This document shows, piece by piece, positions 32,776 to 43,789 of a stretch of DNA of 64,000 nt. Under the pieces are notes generated by a model. It did not search any database, was not told the origin of the DNA, and saw only the letters and a program-made list of their open reading frames with translations. The DNA is taken from assembly GCA_009823505.1 (NCBI GenBank), contig VZQC01009509.1, forward strand, positions 907,072-971,071. The letters are read 5' to 3'. Position 1 is the stretch's first letter. Each line of letters begins with the position of its first letter. This stretch comes from Rhizomys pruinosus. Taxonomy: Eukaryota > Chordata > Mammalia > Rodentia > Spalacidae. The position numbers and the translations under genes are program-made.

Positions 32776-33570
32776 TATCTGTTTGTATAAGTAGATATGA
32801 ACTATATGTGAAATTCAATAATCTCAACAGAAAACAGCTGCACATGTTGGAGCCATTACTTAGAGAACCACTCTGTGGTTAGTTAGATCCTTGCCTCCCA
32901 CACTGATGATAGAAAACAACATGTTTTCTTCCTTGTCATAAAGTATTCTGGCTACACGGCAAAATCTTGAAAATGACATGTGATAAGAGATGGCTCAACT
33001 TTAGGAGGAGGGTCTCCTTTTCAAGGAGACAGAACCCTTGGAATTTTGTTAATTATATTTGTCATATCACAAAGCTACATTGGGCGATGGTAACCAGACA
33101 ACTCAGATCTTGTCTTAAAAACACAGGCAAAGAAGACACAGAAGTTTCTTGGCAGGTATTTGTTTATAAAATGGGGGTGGCACATCTGGGAGCTTTTTCA
33201 GAAGAGGGGGTTAATGAGAGAGTGGTGTTTAGTATTCATTACGTGTCCACCTGGTGCCAGGTGCCTGAGGATGGTGCAGGAAAGCATGTAGCACAGGGGA
33301 TCCCTGGCTTTACAGAATTGGGCCTAGCACTTCCTCTGCTAGGCCGAACTGGAAGCTCCCCAAAAGCATTTGACTTCATGCTGTATGGAAAACTCTCAAG
33401 CAACTTTATACAAATCCAAGAACAAGTGTGAGTCTTCTTCAGGTTCAGGTGAGACATGAGATTTCCTGGTACGAACACAAAGCCAATTAAACCTGGGCTG
33501 GACAATTAAACTTCTGTTCCAGATTTATATCTTTTTCTTGCAAAGCATTTTCTGTCCATATCTGCAAAAC
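32776..33570. other. Unique DNA
   Basis: 32967-33431 is open for 154 codons on the plus strand and covered in part by an 88-codon minus frame. I see no domain or splice structure. Confidence 0.4.
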
Positions 33571-33572
33571 TT

Positions 33573-33753
33573 TGTACTTTAAGATTTTCTTTTTTTTTTG
33601 TATTTTTGAGACAGGGTCTCCCTTTAGTCCCAGCTGGCCTGGAGCTCTGTAGACCAGGCTGGCCTTGAACTCACAGAGATCCGCCTGCCTCTGCCTCCCA
33701 AGTGCTAGGATTAAAGGTGTGCACCACCATGCCCAGCTGTACTTTATGATTTT
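33573..33753 (-). mobile_element. B1 SINE, minus strand, near-perfect TSD
   Basis: Body 33589-33737; TGTACTTTAAGATTTT and TGTACTTTATGATTTT flank it (15/16). Confidence 0.95.
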
Positions 33754-33769
33754 TATCATATAGTTAGTA

Positions 33770-33824
33770 TTTGCATTAGGGTTCTCTAGAAAGACAAAAC
33801 CAAGAGGAACGTGTGTATGTGGGC

Positions 33825-33859
<35 letters not shown>

Positions 33860-33893
33860 CGTGCATGCGTGTGTGTGTGTGTGTGTGTGTGCA

Positions 33894-33948
<55 letters not shown>

Positions 33949-34350
33949 CGGAGAGACTGGGAAGGAGAGAAAGATTACTGTGGGCAGTTAGTTAGCTCAC
34001 AGGTTGTGGAGGGCGAGAATTGCTACAATCAGCCTTCTTTTTTTTTTTAATTGGAGGCTCAGGAGAGATAGAAATCATTTCTGTCCACATCTGAAAGCCT
34101 AAGACCCTAAGACAGACAACGTGTGGTGTGCGCCTTAATCCAGGAACCAGGGGTCAATGTCACAGCTCAACAGGCAGAGGCAGGACAGAGCGGGACCCAC
34201 TCTTTCTCTTCACGTTTCAGTCCAGCTTGGATGCTCACCTACACTGCATGGACTCAAGTGTGACTCTCCTCTGCAAACACCCTCACAGACACATCCAGAG
34301 ATAATGTTAATCTGGGCACTCCACAGTAACCATTACAAAATCCACCCACT
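33770..34350 (+). mobile_element. Ancient mammalian repeat with internal (TG)n
   Basis: TTAGGGTTCTCTAGAAAGAC and AAAACCAAGAGGAACGTGTG, then a TG/CG-mixed microsatellite at about 33826-33948, then GAGAGACTGGGAAGGAGAG and CACAGACACATCCAGAGATA. Same order as a widespread ancient element whose name I cannot assign. Confidence 0.45.
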
Positions 34351-34357
34351 GAAATTT

Positions 34358-34609
34358 AGAAATATTTGTATAGGGCTGGAGAGATGGCTCAGTGGTTGAG
34401 AGCGCTGACTGCTCTTGCAGAGGACCCAGGTTCGATCCCCAGCACCCACATGGTGGCTAAGAACCGTCTTTAACTCCAGTTCCAGGGGAATCCGACACCC
34501 TCTTCTGACCTCTGAGGCATTGCACGACACGGGTGCACAAACCTACATGCAGACAGTACATTCATACACATACAAAATAATAAAATAAATAAAAAAAGAA
34601 ATATTCGTA
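34358..34609 (+). mobile_element. B2 SINE, 13-bp TSD (12/13), no 17-bp duplication
   Basis: Body 34373-34596; AGAAATATTTGTA and AGAAATATTCGTA flank it. Confidence 0.95.
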
Positions 34610-34859
34610 CAAATTAGAGTCCCCCCTCAGGTATCAATTATGACAAATACCATAAACAATAGGGGGTGGAAAGGTTTAGGAACTCAAGGATTCTGATTTC
34701 AAAGCTAATGTAGTTTTTTTTAACTAGATTATAATTTAGAGTTTAGCTAATTTGATATTCTGACCTTTATCACTTATCACTGTTACAAAGTAGATTTGAT
34801 CTTAAACTTTTTAAGGGGATACAAGTAGCCACAAAGTATTCCAGTGTGCAATAGTTTTG

Positions 34860-35160
34860 AACATTGTATTCCTTACATTTTGTAACTAAGACCAAATACC
34901 TGATAGGATGCTACTTAAGGGAAGGATTTATTTTAGCTCCCAGGTTCATGGTGGGGAAGCACAGCAGCTCAGAAGCAGAGAGCAAGACACAGGCTAGAAC
35001 TCACACCAGGCCCATCAGCCGACCCAGGGCCCTGCGTCCTCCAGCTAGGCCTCACTTGTTAAGGGTTAAACAACCTTCCAGAGCAGCACCACCAGCAGGG
35101 AGCCAGGTGTTCGACTACAAGGTCCTGCCACACGTACTTCATATTCCAACCATAACAAGC
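34860..35160 (-). mobile_element. ERVL/MaLR-type LTR, minus strand
   Basis: CCAAATACCTGATAGGATGC, TTAAGGGAAGGATTTATTTT, CAGAGCAGCACCACCAGCAG. Diverged. Confidence 0.5.
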
Positions 35161-35177
35161 ATTAAAAATACAGTTGT

Positions 35178-35395
35178 GGGGCACTGGAGAGATGGCTAAG
35201 CAGTTAAGAGCACCAGCTGCCCTTGCAGAGGACCTGGGTTCAGTTCCTACCAGCTGTCTGCACCTCCAGTTCCAGGGAATCCAACACCCTCTTCTGACCT
35301 CCACAGGCACTGCACTGACCTCCAAGGGTGCACCTACCTATATATAGGCAATACACTCATATTACACAAAATAATATAAATAAATATTGTAAAAA
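35178..35395 (+). mobile_element. B2 SINE (older)
   Basis: GGAGAGATGGCTAAGCAGTT to TATAAATAAATATTG. Confidence 0.85.
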
Positions 35396-35399
35396 TACA

Positions 35400-35920
35400 T
35401 CTGTGTATGGGAAAGGGAGAGTCAGTTTTCTTTAAGAGTGTGACATGGCTCTAGAAGATGGATCCATACCCAAGGACATTTGGGTAACACCAATTAGACC
35501 CCATAGACCTTAAAAATAATGGAGAGATGGGCTGGAGAGATGGCCTAGCGGTTAAGAGCGCCGACCGCTCTTGCAGAGGACCCGGGTTCGATCCCCAGCA
35601 CCCACATGGCGGCCGAGAACCGTCTGAACTCCAATTCCAGGAGACCTCCAGTTCCAGGGGAATCCGACACCCTCTTCTGACCTCCGCGGCGTTGCACGAC
35701 ACGGGTGCACAAACTTACATGCAGACAGTACATTCATACACATACGGAAATAAATAAAATTAATAAAAAAAAAAAATAATGGAGAGGGCATGCTAGTGGT
35801 GGATGGAGTAAGATAGGGGGTGGAGATGGGAGGGTCTGGAGATGGGAGGGTCTGGACGTGGTCAAAGTACATTGCACAAGATCCTCAAAGAATCAATTGA
35901 AATATTTTAAAAATACATCC
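35400..35920 (+). mobile_element. L1 3' UTR fragment, interrupted by a B2
   Basis: CATACCCAAGGACATTTGGG and AACACCAATTAGACC before the B2; CAAAGTACATTGCACAAGAT and CTCAAAGAATCAATTGAAAT after it. This is the usual end of a rodent L1. A short local duplication (GGAGATGGGAGGGTCT twice) lies at about 35822-35857. Confidence 0.65.
35512..35786 (+). mobile_element. B2 SINE (young), perfect 15-bp TSD, nested in L1
   Basis: Body 35529-35771 with the 17-bp duplication; AAAAATAATGGAGAG at 35512-35526 and 35772-35786. Confidence 0.95.
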
Positions 35921-36344
35921 ATGGAAGGGTGACGTCAGGGTGAAGATTGAGATGGGGTGATAGCACAGTGGTGTCTGGACAGGTTGAACAGTTGGCCGGA
36001 CGTCCACAGCCTTGGTGTGGGATTCGTACAGTTAATGAAGGAAACAATGACAGAAACACCTGTCTTCCCTTGTCTGGAGAATCAGAGGACAGTTTAGTAT
36101 ACGTTAGTTGGGAGGAAGTAGGAAAATAGAACACCTAAGAAACTAAGAGAAAGAAATGGAAATGCATTTCCTGAAGTATTGGAAGAAAGGAGGAAACCTA
36201 GTCCAGCCAGTGTGATGAGTGTGTGCACTGAGATGGAAGCCTTAAATCTGTGAGATGGAAAACAACACTCCACAAATTAAAAATGAAAGGTAAGGAAGGA
36301 AGAAAGGAAGTGAAAAGAGAGAGGGGGAAGGAGGGAGAAACAGC

Positions 36345-36502
36345 CCAGGAAGATGGCTCAGCCAGGGAAGCCCTTCCATACACGAAGGAACCTTGAGTTC
36401 CATCCCCAGAACCAACCCAAGAAATGCCAGGGGTGGCTGTGTACCTGTCACCCCAGTGCTGGGGAAGTGGACAAAGTCAAAGTTTAACCTTAGCCACACA
36501 TG

Positions 36503-36552
<50 letters not shown>
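36345..36552 (+). mobile_element. B4-type SINE remnant with (GA)n tail
   Basis: GGAAGATGGCTCAGCCAGGG, TGAGTTCCATCCCCAGAACC, CACCCCAGTGCTGGGG, then an uninterrupted GA run at about 36507-36551. Confidence 0.6.
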
Positions 36553-36553
<1 letters not shown>

Positions 36554-36759
36554 CAATAATACCCTCTACTTGATCTCAAACACCACCCAGGAGCTGCCAG
36601 CAGTGTCTGTCTCCATGCTGTTTCTAGACTGTGGACTTTGAGATTGAAAGCCTGACAGTTTCTCTCCAGAGGGGCCCACCCCTCACCTCCACCACTTCCT
36701 CTCTTGAGGCTTTACACACAAACCAATTTCTTCCAGGAAACCACTTCATTCCCACTTCT

Positions 36760-37000
36760 TTTTAAATGTTTTAATTGATTTTTGTAATTTTCATACAATA
36801 TAGTTTGATGGTATTTAAATCCCTTCCCTTCTCCACACCTCCCCCTACTATGCTATAGAGTCCAAAATGTCCGTAGTGTGGATCCATCCACTGGGCCCCC
36901 AAAGAGTCCCACCCCTGTAAGACACTGTCTTTACCCGTCCCAGCAGTCATCAGTTGTCAAAAGTTTAAGTTTTGTTGGGATTTCTTACCTACTTCCTCAT
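36760..37000 (-). mobile_element. Possible L1 3'-end fragment, minus strand
   Basis: GTAATTTTCATACAATATAG then a CCCTTCCCTTCTCC stretch resembles antisense L1 3' UTR. Confidence 0.35.
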
Positions 37001-37097
37001 GTCGGTGCTGGGATTTTAGGACTTGTGGGTGCTGTCGCCATTGCTGTGAGTTCATGTGAATAACTGACCAGCTGTCTGAAAAACTCTGCTTCTTTGT

Positions 37098-37101
<4 letters not shown>

Positions 37102-37135
<34 letters not shown>
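37102..37135. repeat. (CA)n microsatellite
   Basis: About 17 CA units. Confidence 0.95.
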
Positions 37136-37137
<2 letters not shown>

Positions 37138-37711
37138 CGCCTCTTAAATATTTCTGCCTCCTCTTCTGCAACGATCCCCGAGCCTTGGGAGGCAGAGGTT
37201 TGAAATCGCTGATTCAGGGATAAGCACTCCGCTGCCTCTTGTTCTCTGCACACTGGCCAAGTGTGGGTCTCTGTTAATCACCATCTGCTGCATAAAGAAA
37301 CTTCTCTGGTGAGAATTAAGAGATGCATTTATCCTATGTGTAGAGCATTTCATAGACACTATCTCTGCATTGGAACTCTGTAATAGTTTCCATCTGTTGC
37401 AAAAAGAAGTTTCTTTTTACTTGTCTGTAAATAGGAGGGCTGGAGAGAGGAATAGTAGAGACAGGCGATATTAAGGGGAAATGGGGGGTACTTTAACTGG
37501 AGAGAGAGTACAGAGGGTTATACAGGGGGAGTGAGAGGAGATATACATTAATGCTTACAAGATATGAAAAACCAGAGGGAAATGTATTACTTCAAAGTCC
37601 TACTGAAAAAATATATGTGATAAATATGCATGTGTATAGCTTGAAGGCTGTGTAACCAAAAACACAGTGCCAGGCAGGAGAAACCTCCTTTCCAGTTGTT
37701 GGTCAGAGTAG

Positions 37712-37915
37712 TCAAAGAAACTCTCAAAATTGGGGCTGGGGAGATGGTTCAGCGGTTAAGAGCACTGAGTGCTCTTGCAGAGAACCCAGGTTCAATTCCT
37801 AGCACCATCTTTAGTGCCAGGCAGAGGCAGGTGGATCTCTGTGAGTTCGAGGCCAGCTTGGTCTACATAGCGAGCTCCAGGCCAGCTGGGGCTCCAGGGA
37901 GACCCTGTCTGTCTG

Positions 37916-37970
<55 letters not shown>

Positions 37971-37995
37971 GCAGTTTCAAAGAAACTCTCAAAAT
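37712..37995 (+). mobile_element. Chimeric B2-B1 SINE inserted as one unit, perfect 19-bp TSD
   Basis: A B2 head (37731-37806, to TTCAATTCCTAGCACC) joins a B1 that starts inside its body (CCAGGCAGAGGCAGGTGG) and runs to GGAGACCCTGTCTG, then (CA)n at about 37917-37967. TCAAAGAAACTCTCAAAAT flanks the whole composite at 37712-37730 and 37977-37995. A single TSD around both halves shows that they were retrotransposed together. Confidence 0.9.
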
Positions 37996-37999
37996 AACA

Positions 38000-40180
38000 C
38001 AGGCTATTGCCACGGCCCTTGAGTGTCTCCCCGAACTTAAAGGGAGGACCCTATTACTGAAGACAGGCCACACTTTGGACTTGGAATAATTGAGCTGGAG
38101 CTGACCTGGAAGCTTCCTCCCTAAAGACTGGCTCTCCTGGTAACAGAGGTTGCTGTGGAAGCTGCCAAGGGAGAAAATGAATGAATGGTCCCACCCAGCT
38201 GCAAAGCCTAATAACAGCAAGGACGGCCCAGCGAACCAGCACTCCTGGCGCAGGAGTGGCACTTTTATCTTGGGGGTAATCAACAGCTATCTAATTTGAA
38301 TTAAGGCCTACTCCATGGGAGAGAACTCCCGTGGTACTGTAAACATAGCCAAATAAACATGGCTAGAGAGGTCATAGGTCACTTTTGCCACACCTCTAGA
38401 CCAACATAATTTCTTATTATATTCTAAATATGTATTCTCATGTTTTCACTCTACCTCTTTTACAAAAGGCAGGAGGTACCGCATCCTCAGAGTTCCTCTG
38501 CTGTCACCCCCCCCCAAGCATCATGGTCATGGAACAGTTTGTCAATTAATCCCCGATTCGGTCTCCACCCCCCCACCCCCCCACCCCCGTCATGGCCTCT
38601 GCTACCAGGAGCTTTAGCTCCAGCGGGGTGCCTAGGGTGCCTGATTTCTCTGCAGAAGCTGATGTGCTCCCCCATGCCGACAGCCCCTTGCTTTACTGCT
38701 GCCTAATCACCAATATGTTCTGTTAAGTGAGACTCGTAGATGCTGATTGCATTTATTGCATAAATTACTTCATTATTAAAATCAGGTCATTTGAGCCCCC
38801 CAACCATTAACATGAAGGCATTAACATAATTTCATAAGCTAATAAATCAAGCACAGGAAAAGAATTAAAGGATTCTCAGTGATAAGTGTTTCTTCAGAGA
38901 TTAAGGAACACAATTTTCTTATGCATATTTTAACATTTCATGACTGGATTCACACAAGAACAGCTTTCTCTCTCTGCACAGACATTTCGCATCTTCACTT
39001 GGCCTCTGAAACTGATTTCAAAATTAAGGATCCCCCTGCCTTTTCAAATAACTCTAAAGCAATTTTCAGCTAAGCCTATCAGCTCTCTGTGATGTGCATT
39101 ACCTATAAAATTCTTATCTTTTTTACATTTTTCTTAGACCTCAAAAGCCTTGGGGTAGGGAGAAAAGGCAAGGCAAAGTTGGAAGGAAGGAAAAATACCT
39201 TGGGTTGGTCTTAGATAATGTGATTTCCATCTAGGTGAATTTCAAACATATCCCTGGTCTTAAGAGGCTCTCCGTGCAGTTCTAATTATCTCTCTAATTA
39301 CAGTACATACTGGGGTTAAGTGTTCTTATCAAATGGTGCATTAAAAATGGGTTGGATTCCCAGGCTGGATGCAATAGCTCTGATACTTGCTCCAGCATTC
39401 AGAAACTGGTTCCCTCATTCATTTCACTCACCAGATTGTGAAAGACTCTGAGGGTCGGAGCCATCATTATCCCGTGCCATGGCGTTGCCTGGAAACCGAG
39501 ATAAGTTCCAATGTAAATTAGACTATAACAACTGTATCCTGTGTGCAATTCGTGTAATGTTTTTGGCAAATAGCAACTGATGGATCATAATTGAAACCTG
39601 CAGAATGCTGTGCGCAAGCGTAGTGTTGTCTTCCAGGTGAGTCTGGGAGGTGGGCTGGACCACCCTGCTGTATGTGAGCAACCAGAGCGACCACACCAAC
39701 CTCCTCCTACAGTCTTCAGTGATTTCCCTTGTTACTCTCAGTAAAAGCAAGACTCCCTCTCACCCCCATTGTTCATGACTGCCTGACTAAAACCCTTCGA
39801 CAGCTTCTCACTGCCTACGTGGTCTAGCCTGACCTTATGAGTCCAACCTTATCTTGTGGTTTTTTGACTCTTCTTCATAAGTCCATTTTCTCCCCTGATT
39901 CTGACACATGAACTCTCTTGTCTTTTCAGCTCTTGGCCCAGGAATCACTTCCTCCAGGAAGGGCTCCGTGACCTCCCTGATGAGGTCAAGTCTTTCTAGG
40001 CTATGAGGAAGCCATGTGCATCTCCTTTGTATATGTGTCACAGTTTTTTTTCTTCACTTATTTTTTTAAGGGATTCCACACTCGCAGTTTTAAATTTTGT
40101 AGTGTGATGATTTTGAAAAGTCATTAATATATTCACATAGTTAATCAATATGAAATAGAAAATGTGAGCTACCCCTCCCA
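38000..40180. other. Repeat-poor AT-rich DNA, candidate constrained non-coding sequence
   Basis: About 2.2 kb without a SINE or LTR in an otherwise SINE-dense window. 38720-38900 is rich in homeobox- and POU-like words (TTGCATTTATTGCATAAATT, CATTATTAAAATC). C runs of 7, 7 and 5 lie at 38568-38588. Confidence 0.4.
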
Positions 40181-40199
40181 GTTTTTTTTTTTTCTTTTT

Positions 40200-40201
<2 letters not shown>

Positions 40202-40239
<38 letters not shown>
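40202..40239. repeat. Poly-T run (38 T), tail of minus-strand B1
   Basis: An uninterrupted T run, the complement of the A tail of the B1 to its right. A further T-rich stretch precedes it. Confidence 0.9.
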
Positions 40240-40242
<3 letters not shown>

Positions 40243-40632
40243 GGGCTTCCCTGCAGCCCCAGCTAGGGCCTAGAACTCACTGTTGTAGACCAGGCTGGCC
40301 TTGAACTCATGGAGATCCATCTGCCTCTGCCTTCCGAGTGCTAAGATGTTTTTTTTTAATTTTATTTATTTCCGTATGTGTATGAATGTATTGTCTGCAT
40401 GCAAGTCTGTGCACCCATGACGTGCAACGCCGCGGAGGTCAGAAGAGGGCGTCGGACTCCCGTGGAACTGGAGTTCTCCTGGAATTGGAGTTTCAGACGG
40501 CTCTCGGCCGCCATGTGGGTGCTGGGGATCGAACCCGGGTCCTCTGCAAGAGCGGTCGGCACTCTTAACCGCTAGGCCATCTCTCCAGCCCCCGAGTGCT
40601 AAGATTAAAGGCGTGCACCACCTTGGCCAGCT
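40240..40632 (-). mobile_element. B1 SINE, minus strand, split by a B2
   Basis: 40243-40347 (CTTCCCTGCAGCCCCAGCTA to CCGAGTGCTAAGAT) and 40606-40632 (TAAAGGCGTGCACCACCTTG) are the two halves. Confidence 0.9.
40334..40605 (-). mobile_element. B2 SINE (young), minus strand, nested in B1, perfect 14-bp TSD
   Basis: Body 40348-40591 with the 17-bp duplication; CCGAGTGCTAAGAT at 40334-40347 and 40592-40605. Confidence 0.95.
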
Positions 40633-40659
40633 GCTTGTCTTTTTAATATTCTATTATTT

Positions 40660-40874
40660 TTGTTTTTATGTGTATGACTGTATTGCCTGCATGTATGTAA
40701 GTGTTCCTGTGTTGTGCAATGCCCTCAGAGGTCAGAAGAGGGCATTGGGTCCCCTGGAACTAGAGTTACAGATGGGGATGGTTGTTAGCAGCCATGTGGG
40801 TGCAGGGATTCAAACCCAGGTCCTCTGAAAGAACAGTCACTGCTCTCAATTGCTGAGCCATCCCTCCAGCCCTA
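40660..40874 (-). mobile_element. B2 SINE (older), minus strand
   Basis: TGTATTGCCTGCATGTATGT to GAGCCATCCCTCCAGCCCT. Confidence 0.9.
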
Positions 40875-40879
40875 CCCAT

Positions 40880-41219
40880 GTGATGGCTAGTCTTGGTAGT
40901 CAAGTTGACTGGACAAGGAATCAACTAAAACACAAAGCATTGGCTGGGTGATCCTGTGAGGGGTTTTCTTGATCAGATGACTTGAAGCCTGAAGAGTCCC
41001 CTAAATATGCATGGGACTTTCGGTGGCAGCCCAGAGAACAGATGTAAGAAAGAAACATTTACTTTGGTCTCTTGTCTCCAGGAATCCTCCAGGCCTTCAG
41101 TGCCAGATGGGGACTGCTGAGACATCCAGCCTTGTGGACTGAGCCATTGCCAGATTCGTCCTGTCCATTGTTGAGCTACCCTGAAAGCCAATCTAATCAA
41201 TCCATATAGATGGATTGGG

Positions 41220-41266
<47 letters not shown>

Positions 41267-41312
41267 GCCATCTCAGTTCTGTTCCTCTAGAAACCTAATA
41301 TACCGCATAACT
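40880..41312 (+). mobile_element. MaLR/ORR1-type LTR with internal (CA)n
   Basis: TGTGATGGCTAGTCTTGGTA, GTCAAGTTGACTGGACAAGG and the end GAAACCTAATATACCGCA. A (CA)n run occupies 41221-41263. Confidence 0.65.
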
Positions 41313-41381
41313 CCTTCCTTTAGAGGTAAATGTTGTCAACTGATTTGTTATCTCTTTCCAGCCTCTCTTTCTTTGCAAGAA

Positions 41382-41469
41382 CTAATTTCCCTTTGTTTTT
41401 TTCTTTCTTTCTTTTTTTTTTTTATATGGAATGCTTCACGAATTTGTGTATCATCCTTGCGCAGGGGCC

Positions 41470-41500
<31 letters not shown>

Positions 41501-41542
41501 TAGTATATGTGCTGCCGAAGCTAGCATCTAATTTCCCTTTGT
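41382..41542 (-). pseudogene. U6 snRNA retrocopy, perfect 15-bp TSD
   Basis: 41421-41527 is the complement of a near full-length U6 snRNA. The central block (GCGCAGGGGCCATGCTAATC and TTCTCTGTATCGTTCCAATT) matches what I remember of mammalian U6. About five substitutions and one inserted T separate it from the functional RNA. On the minus strand an A-rich tail follows the 3' end (plus 41397-41420, T/C-rich). CTAATTTCCCTTTGT flanks it at 41382-41396 and 41528-41542. The second copy begins right at the U6 5' end, so the copy is 5'-complete. Tail plus TSD show L1-type retrotransposition; U6 promoter elements would be absent. Confidence 0.95.
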
Positions 41543-41605
41543 AACACGTATCCTGTGTGGTGACATTCCCCCTGTAAGTCCAGCACATGGCCTATGTGAA
41601 GACAT

Positions 41606-41788
41606 AAAGAACAATTGCAGGGCCAGGCGTGGTGGCGCACGCCTTTAATCCCAGCACTCGGGAGGCAGAGGCAGGCGGATCTCTATGAGTTCAAGGCCAG
41701 CCTGGTCTGCAGAGTGAGCTCCAGGTCAGCTGGGACTAAAGGGAGACCCTGTCTCAAAATAAATAAATAAATAAAAAAGAACAATTGC
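41606..41788 (+). mobile_element. B1 SINE (young), perfect 13-bp TSD
   Basis: Body 41619-41775 (CAGGCGTGGTGGCGCACGCC to AAATAAATAAATAAATAA). AAAGAACAATTGC at 41606-41618 and 41776-41788. Confidence 0.95.
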
Positions 41789-41789
41789 G

Positions 41790-42490
41790 TTGTATTCCAC
41801 TCTGCAACTGTTCCAGCGCTTGTGGAGTCGGTACCCTGTGCTGATGTTGCATTGTTTTCAGTCTTTTAGTGTCTACTAGTTACTTTTCTGTTACTGTGAT
41901 TCAATACCCTGACAGAGAGCAAGTTAGAGAAGAAAGGGTCCACTTAGCTTATGGCACCACGATCAGTCGATCAATCGATGGCAAGGCTGTCCTGGCAGTC
42001 AGGACAATCACATTCATCTGCACACAGGAAGTGGAGAGTGAGAGCGAGACAGGAAGAAGAGCCATATAAACCCTCAAAGCCTACCCCAAGTGACAAATAC
42101 TTCCTCCAGCAAAGCTCCACCTCCTTAAGGTTCTACAACCTCCAGCACAGCGACACCAACTGGGAACCGAATGTTCAAGCCCATGGGGGTCACTTGAAAT
42201 TCAAACCACCAAAGGATGTGTGTGAATGTGAGCACACGTGTGTGCATGTTATGCGTAGAGTAAGTAGACAGTAGTGGGGTTGATTTGCAGCTTCAAAGGA
42301 TACCCACATCGGCATTGTGGGTATTTATATCACCGTTACCCCCGTGGGCTGTGTCAGTTTGTACTTTTGTCAGCAAAACAGTCTGTTTCCCTGTAGCATT
42401 GCTAGTTGTGTCTGTCATTATGGTTTTGGCTGCTGTTCTAGGAGATGCTGGGTATCCAATATGGAGTCTTCCATGGTGTTCCAGTGACAT
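41790..42490 (-). mobile_element. Possible L1 fragment, minus strand, interrupted by an LTR
   Basis: 41790-41868 (GTTGTATTCCACTCTGCAAC) and 42270-42490 (ATTATGGTTTTGGCTGCTGT) resemble antisense L1 ORF2 3' sequence. The match is weak. Confidence 0.3.
41870..42213 (-). mobile_element. MT2-like ERVL LTR, minus strand
   Basis: CTAGTTACTTTTCTGTTACT, AAATACTTCCTCCAGCAAAG, GACACCAACTGGGAACCGAA and the end GAAATTCAAACCACCA. Confidence 0.75.
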
Positions 42491-42804
42491 TTGAATATGT
42501 GTGCGTGTGTGCCCTTCTGACTGTGAGCTCAGTGTCTCATTAGCTACTTTTGCGCCTGCGCACCGGCCTCCTCCTTCTCATGTTCTCTGCGTTTTATTGT
42601 TAGGGACATCAGTTCTCTACAGCATGTGCTGCAAAGGCTTGCCCTCGTTTCTTATTTGACTTCTGATTTCCTACAGGGTGTTTTGGGGTACTTACTATTG
42701 ACATCCCTAATAAAACACTACTGTCAGGATGGGCAGGACCCACATCTCTTCTGCCATCAGTCTAGCCCCGAACCTGTTTCTTCATTCTATAGAAAATATG
42801 AGAC

Positions 42805-43082
42805 TGGGGGCTGAGGAGATGACTCGGCTGGGAATGTGGTCCCTGGACAAGCACAGGGATCTGAGTTTGGGTCTCCAGGACCCTGTAAATGCTAGCTGAA
42901 TAGATGAGTTCTAGGTTCCGTGAGAAATCCTGACAGGTGTGGCTACACATGCCTTTAATCCTAGCACTCTGGAAGCAGGGGCAGGTAGATAGATCTCTGT
43001 GATATCAAGGCGTAGGGAGTTCCAGATCAGCTGTGGCTACAGGAAGACCCTGTCTCAACAAGCAAACAAATAATAAATAAAA
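42805..43082 (+). mobile_element. B4-type SINE (tRNA-like head plus B1)
   Basis: GGGCTGAGGAGATGACTCGG head, then B1-like GGTGTGGCTACACATGCCTT to AGACCCTGTCTCAACAAG, A-rich tail. Confidence 0.7.
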
Positions 43083-43088
43083 AGGTAG

Positions 43089-43285
43089 AGGGGCTGGAAA
43101 TAGGGACTCAGCAGTTAAGAATGTGTACTGCTCTTGCAGGGAACCTGATTCCCAGTACTTATGTGGGCCGTTGCCTAGACCTCCAGCTCCAGGGGATCAG
43201 ACACCTCTGAACCCTGTGGACACCCCACTCACCTGCACATCTCCACACATAGACGCATACACATTTACATAATTAAAAGGAAAAC
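43089..43285 (+). mobile_element. B2 SINE (older)
   Basis: GGGGCTGGAAATAGGGACTC, TCCAGCTCCAGGGGATCAGA. Confidence 0.85.
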
Positions 43286-43391
43286 AAAATCTTTTCCAGC
43301 TTTGAGGGAGGATATCGAGGAAGAACCTGACATGAACGTCTGACCTCAATATGCATGAATGCACCTGCATGCACAGTCACACTCACAACAA

Positions 43392-43393
<2 letters not shown>

Positions 43394-43430
<37 letters not shown>

Positions 43431-43431
43431 A
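43394..43431. repeat. (CA)n microsatellite
   Basis: About 18 CA units. Confidence 0.95.
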
Positions 43432-43789
43432 AGACAAAAAGAGCCTTGCTATGGATGGTACTTAGGGCTCCCTTCGCCTGGGAAAGCTGTTGGTTCTGGT
43501 TCTGTGTTGCTGCTTGGTCTGCTGAGGCTTCCCTGCCCTGTCCTGCCCCGCAACTCTGAGTTTGGCTGGGAGGACATGTGAGCCACGAGGTAGATGGTGC
43601 CTACCATAGTGTCGCCTTGGGCGCCCTCCTGTCTCCCACATCCGTTCCTGTGGCACTTCACCACGACTGCTGCCTTCTCTTCTCAGTCAGTCCTCAGTGC
43701 CCTTGTTCCGGGCCGGTCATTAGTTTGTCTGGATCCCATCTCTCCAGCTTCCCCTCTCTGAACCGCCCCTAGATAAACAGGCTTTACAT

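Noticed and set aside
33800..34050. Val/Cys-repeat frames in the TG microsatellite
   Set aside because: Product of the dinucleotide repeat.
41421..41527. A functional U6 gene
   Set aside because: Substitutions, an A-rich tail and a TSD mark a retrocopy.
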